From the NCBI GenBank assembly GCA_016791475.1, contig JAEUWI010000019.1, forward strand, positions 54,471-118,470: a stretch of 64,000 nucleotides of DNA. The letters run 5' to 3'. Positions 61,178 to 64,000 of the stretch are shown here, one piece after another. A program made the translations under genes and the position numbers. The notes beneath the pieces were generated by a model. It worked only from the letters and a program-made list of their open reading frames with translations. It searched no databases and was not told the DNA's origin. This DNA comes from Candidatus Hydrogenedentota bacterium. GTDB lineage: Bacteria > Hydrogenedentota > Hydrogenedentia > Hydrogenedentales > JAEUWI01. Position 1 is the stretch's first letter, and every line of letters starts with the position of its first letter.

Positions 61178-62617
61178 ATGTCTGAAACGAACGAACAGCT
61201 CCACAAAGAATACTGGGACATGACCTATGTTTCCGGTCCCTTGGTGTTCCTGCAGAATGGCGAGCGCTTCCCCACCGGCGCGATCCTGAATGTGCACATG
61301 GAGAGCGGCGAGCAGCGCCAGGGCCAGATCCTGGAAGCGACCAAGACCCACGCCGTACTCCAGATCCTTCAGGGCACGCGCGGCGTCGACATCAAGGGCA
61401 CTTCGGTGTCCCTGCGCGACATGGCCGCGAAGATTGCCTGTACCCCCGACGTGATCGGTCGCCGCTTCAACGGCACCGGCGTTCCCATCGACGGCCTGCC
61501 CCCGGTAGTGCCCGAGAAGGAAGTGGAAATCGGCGGCTCCGCCATCAATCCCGTGTCCCGCGACGCGCCGAACGACTTCATTGAAACGGGTATCTCCACG
61601 ATCGACGGTTTCAACACGCTGGTGCGCGGACAGAAGCTCCCCATCTTCCTGGGCTCCGGTCTTCCCGGCAACGAGATCGCCAACATGATTGTGCAGAACT
61701 CGGGCACCAAGGGCGACGACACGCCCTTCGTGACGGTGTTTGCCGCCATGGGTATCACGGCCCGCGAGACCGAATACTTCCTGAAGTCCTTCGAGGAAGG
61801 CGGCAAGGGTTCGCGCGTGGTGGCCTTCATCAACAAGGCGGACGACCCGGCGATCGAGCGCCTGTTCACCCCCCGCTGCGCCCTGACCGTGGCCGAGTAC
61901 CTGGCCTTCGAAAAGGGCTATCAGGTGCTGGTGGTGCTTACCGACCTCACGAACTACTGCGACGCGCTGCGCCAGATCTCCTCGGCCCGTGAAGAAATTC
62001 CCGGCCGCCGCGGTTACCCCGGCTACATGTACACCGACTTGTCGACGATCTATGAGCGCGCGGGCCGAATCCGCGGCAACGGTGGATCGGTGACTCAGAT
62101 CCCCATGCTGACGATGCCGGACGACGACATCACGCACCCGATCCCCGACCTTACCGGTTACATCACCGAGGGCCAGATCGTGCTGAGCCGCCCGCTGCAC
62201 CGCCAGGGTGTCTTCCCGCCGGTGGACCTGCTGCCCTGCCTGTCCCGTCTGATGAACAACGGTATCGGCAAGAACAAGACCGAGCCGTGGCACCGGGAGT
62301 GGTCCAACCAGCTCTACGCGGCCTACGCGGAAGGCCAGCGCATCAAGAAGCTCATGGCTATCGTGGGTGAAGACGCGCTGACCGAACTCGATAAGAAGTA
62401 CCTGCGCTTCAACAACGCCTTCGAAACCGAGATGATCGGTCAGGGCATGAACCGCCGGACCATTGAAGAAACCTTCGCCATCGGCTGGAAGGTCATGGGC
62501 CACCTGCCCAAGTCCGAACTGACCCGTATCAAGCGCGAAGTCGTGGATCAGTACTACGTACCCCTGGCCGACGAAAATGTCGGCGCGAAGACGTCCTCTC
62601 CCATCGAGAACGCCTGA
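61178..62617 (+). CDS. atpB: V-type ATPase regulatory subunit B
   Basis: The product is 479 residues. Landmarks are GRRFNGTGVPIDGLPPVVPE, IETGISTIDGFNTLVRGQKLPIF and GSGLPGNEIANMIV, in which the P-loop-like G-S-G-L-P-G-N-E lacks the catalytic lysine, as expected for B. NYCDALRQISSAREEIPGRRGYPGYMYTDLS is highly conserved. It pairs with subunit A in the hexamer. The gap to subunit A is 17 bases. Confidence 0.97.
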   Translation: MSETNEQLHKEYWDMTYVSGPLVFLQNGERFPTGAILNVHMESGEQRQGQILEATKTHAVLQILQGTRGVDIKGTSVSLRDMAAKIACTPDVIGRRFNGTGVPIDGLPPVVPEKEVEIGGSAINPVSRDAPNDFIETGISTIDGFNTLVRGQKLPIFLGSGLPGNEIANMIVQNSGTKGDDTPFVTVFAAMGITARETEYFLKSFEEGGKGSRVVAFINKADDPAIERLFTPRCALTVAEYLAFEKGYQVLVVLTDLTNYCDALRQISSAREEIPGRRGYPGYMYTDLSTIYERAGRIRGNGGSVTQIPMLTMPDDDITHPIPDLTGYITEGQIVLSRPLHRQGVFPPVDLLPCLSRLMNNGIGKNKTEPWHREWSNQLYAAYAEGQRIKKLMAIVGEDALTELDKKYLRFNNAFETEMIGQGMNRRTIEETFAIGWKVMGHLPKSELTRIKREVVDQYYVPLADENVGAKTSSPIENA

Positions 62618-62628
62618 TAGTTTCCCTC

Positions 62629-62654
62629 GGCGGGACCGCTTCGGCGGTCCCGCC
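62629..62654 (+). other. cUUCGg hairpin between subunits B and D
   Basis: GGCGGGACCGC pairs perfectly with GCGGTCCCGCC over 11 bp, closed by a TTCG tetraloop, an unusually stable structure. No T-run follows, so it is not a terminator. Lying 11 bases after the B stop, it may protect the 3' end of the upstream message or lower expression of subunit D and the EIIA gene. Confidence 0.75.
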
Positions 62655-62702
62655 CCGTGTACACCGGTCTGATTCGTTTAACGCCCTATAGGTACTACTA
62701 CT

Positions 62703-63395
62703 ATGAGTATGGACAACGTCGCCCCGACCCGGATGAATATGCTTCTCCTGAAGGGGCAGATAAAGATGGCCGCCGACGGCGTCGGCCTCCTGAAGGGCAA
62801 ACGGGACGCCCTGATGCAGGAATTGCTCAAGCGCGCCCGAGCCCTGGCCCTCATGCGCGACGAACTCCACGCCCGCGGGCGGGCCGCGGCGGATGCCATG
62901 GCCATGGCCCGCGCCGTGCGTGGCACGCCCGAATTGAAGTCGGCCGCCGTTGCCGGTCGCCGCGAGCTGCTCATCAGCGTGGAGGCCGAAAAGGTCTGGG
63001 GCCTCGCGCTGGGCCGTATCGACATGGAGGGCATCGTCCGCACCCCCGCAAAACGCGGCATGGGCCTGCTGGACACCTCCGCCCAGGTTCAGGAAGCTTC
63101 CGAAGCCTCGGAAGAGATGCTCTCCCAGCTCCTGATTTGCGCCCCGCTGGAGCGCAATCTCCAGATTGTCGGCGAAGAAGTGAAAAAAGTTTCCCGCCGC
63201 ATCAATGCCCTGGAAGAGTACCTCCTCCCCCGCCTGCGCGGACAGCTTCGTGGCATCGCCAGCGTCCTGGATGAGCGCGAACGCGAGGATACCTTCCGTC
63301 TGAAGAAAATCAAGGGCAAGAAAGCCGTCCAGAAGCGCAAAGCGCAGGCCGACGCGGCCGCGGCCGCCGCAGCCGCCGCACAGGGAGCGGAATGA
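62703..63395 (+). CDS. atpD: V-type ATPase subunit D
   Basis: The product is 230 residues. The N-terminal helix NVAPTRMNMLLLKGQIKMA and LLKGKRDALMQELLKRAR are the family signature; the C-terminal helix RRINALEEYLLPRLRGQLRGI is the matching pair of the coiled coil, so the two form the central rotor shaft. The C-terminus ends in K-K-A-V-Q-K-R-K-A and an alanine run, which is low complexity. The stop overlaps the EIIA start (ATGA). Confidence 0.93.
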   Translation: MSMDNVAPTRMNMLLLKGQIKMAADGVGLLKGKRDALMQELLKRARALALMRDELHARGRAAADAMAMARAVRGTPELKSAAVAGRRELLISVEAEKVWGLALGRIDMEGIVRTPAKRGMGLLDTSAQVQEASEASEEMLSQLLICAPLERNLQIVGEEVKKVSRRINALEEYLLPRLRGQLRGIASVLDEREREDTFRLKKIKGKKAVQKRKAQADAAAAAAAAAQGAE

Positions 63396-63862
63396 TGCTC
63401 CTCCACGAAATTCTGCGCCCCGAATTGATCAAAGTCGGCCTCGAAGCCGAGAAGAAGCGGGAATGCATCAGCGAGCTGATGGATGTCCTGATTCAGTATC
63501 ATGAAATCCCCATGAACCAGCGGGACATCCTGCTGGAGCAGCTCTATGCCAACGAAGATTCGCTGGGCTCCGGCATGGAGCACGGCATCGCACTGCCCCA
63601 CATTGCCACGGACCGCGTGGACGATGTGATCTGCGCCGTTGGCATGGCCCCGCGCGGCATTCCCTTTGGCACGCTCGACGGCAAGCCCGCCAATGTCGTG
63701 GTGCTGCTGCTCGTTCCCAAGAAGAGCTACGAAGATGAAGTCAAGGCGATCGCCAGCATAGAGAATCTGCTGGAAGACAGCGCCCTGGTGGAGAAGCTGC
63801 TGAAGTGCATCAGCCCCCAGGAGGCCTTCAAGCTCATCCAGAGCGCCGGCGACGGCAAGTAG
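63392..63862 (+). CDS. PTS EIIA-type (PtsN/fructose-like) regulatory protein
   Basis: The product is 156 residues. The phosphoacceptor H70 lies in GIALPHIATDRV, the EIIA(Ntr)/Fru signature. MNQRDILLEQLYANEDSLGSGMEH is the typical helix before it. EIIA(Ntr) proteins relay phosphate from enzyme I/HPr-like proteins to regulatory targets. No PTS permease gene is here. It overlaps the subunit D stop and ends the ATPase operon, so it may regulate ATPase output, but this is inference. Confidence 0.88.
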   Translation: MMLLHEILRPELIKVGLEAEKKRECISELMDVLIQYHEIPMNQRDILLEQLYANEDSLGSGMEHGIALPHIATDRVDDVICAVGMAPRGIPFGTLDGKPANVVVLLLVPKKSYEDEVKAIASIENLLEDSALVEKLLKCISPQEAFKLIQSAGDGK

Positions 63863-63888
63863 AAGAGCACCCCATAGTTCAAGCGATG

Positions 63889-63919
63889 ACCGCAGGCCTT
63901 CGGGTCTGCGGTTTTTTTT
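63889..63919 (+). terminator. Rho-independent terminator of the V-ATPase operon
   Basis: ACCGCAGGCC pairs with GGTCTGCGGT (one G-U pair), with the loop TTCG, followed by a T-run of about eight. It is 27 bases after the EIIA stop. Confidence 0.95.
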
Positions 63920-63923
63920 AGGC

Positions 63924-64000
63924 TGAAGGATGAAGGATGAAGGATGAAGGGTGAAGGATGAAGGATGAAGGATGAAGGATGAAGGATGAAGGATGAAGGA
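63924..64000. repeat. 7-bp tandem array (TGAAGGA), cut by the window edge
   Basis: At least eleven 7-base units of TGAAGGA run to the last base, with one unit carrying a change (TGAAGGG). It begins four bases after the terminator T-run. Its real length is unknown. Confidence 0.95.

Noticed and set aside
1..64000. tRNA or rRNA genes
   Set aside because: No sequence with a complete cloverleaf or a T-loop core GGTTCGAATCC-like stretch in the right context was found by eye.

Overview
The window reads as one piece of a GC-rich bacterial chromosome with tightly packed operons. Several gene families point to the wider Planctomycetes-Verrucomicrobia-Chlamydiae (PVC) and neighbouring lineages. These are a DUF1501 / DUF1549-DUF1553 / cytochrome-WD40 locus, a Ser/Thr kinase with C-terminal WD40 repeats, sulfatases with a C-x-P-S-R motif, an alternative complex III with an A2-type caa3 oxidase, and a bacterial V-type ATPase. 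Peptidoglycan genes (murI, amidase), outer-membrane proteins (FadL-like) and lipoproteins indicate a Gram-negative-type envelope. I would guess Hydrogenedentota or a PVC relative, but the window alone cannot settle the phylum.

Layout. 1-7.2 kb is an accessory-looking stretch: a partial sulfatase, an esterase, a methyltransferase, a large secreted GH42-like glycosidase, two small membrane proteins, a sulfatase-like gene remnant and two tandem 42-43-residue helical microproteins that are paralogs of each other. 7.4-12.9 kb is the glycine cleavage system (gcvT, gcvH, gcvPA, gcvPB) with a lipoate-ligase-like gene. It is preceded by what I read as a ZTP (pfl-motif) riboswitch. 13.0-19.7 kb is a cell-wall and housekeeping operon: YvyF-like zinc-ribbon protein, small membrane protein, N-acetylmuramoyl-L-alanine amidase, GerMN protein, murI, divergent polysaccharide deacetylase and tsaD. 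19.8-23.4 kb (minus strand) holds a FadL-like porin and a TPR/CsgG-type lipoprotein. Two 7-bp tandem-repeat arrays separate these from a 1450-residue kinase-WD40 protein (23.8-28.1 kb), an Sm-like small protein, a lipoprotein and a PilZ protein.

29.9-38.5 kb (minus strand) is a five-gene locus: a Tat-exported DUF1501 protein, a PPC-domain protein, a DUF1549/DUF1553 protein with haem-binding motifs, an Ala/Pro-rich coiled-coil protein and a cytochrome-WD40 protein. 38.8-40.5 kb holds a stand-alone response regulator, a phosphopantetheinyl transferase and a thioredoxin-like lipoprotein. 40.6-53.5 kb (minus strand) is one respiratory operon: actABCDEF, a small membrane protein, SCO1, coxB with fused cytochrome c, coxA, coxC and coxD. 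It would move electrons from quinol to oxygen without a bc1 complex. 54.4-63.9 kb (plus strand) is a V-type ATPase operon (G/H-like, I, K, E, C, F, A, B, D) ending in a PtsN-like EIIA gene and a terminator. The window ends inside another 7-bp repeat array.

The respiratory and ATPase operons are divergent and share a 929-bp spacer, which suggests, but does not prove, coordinated energy metabolism. No tRNA, rRNA, CRISPR array, phage or intact insertion sequence was seen.
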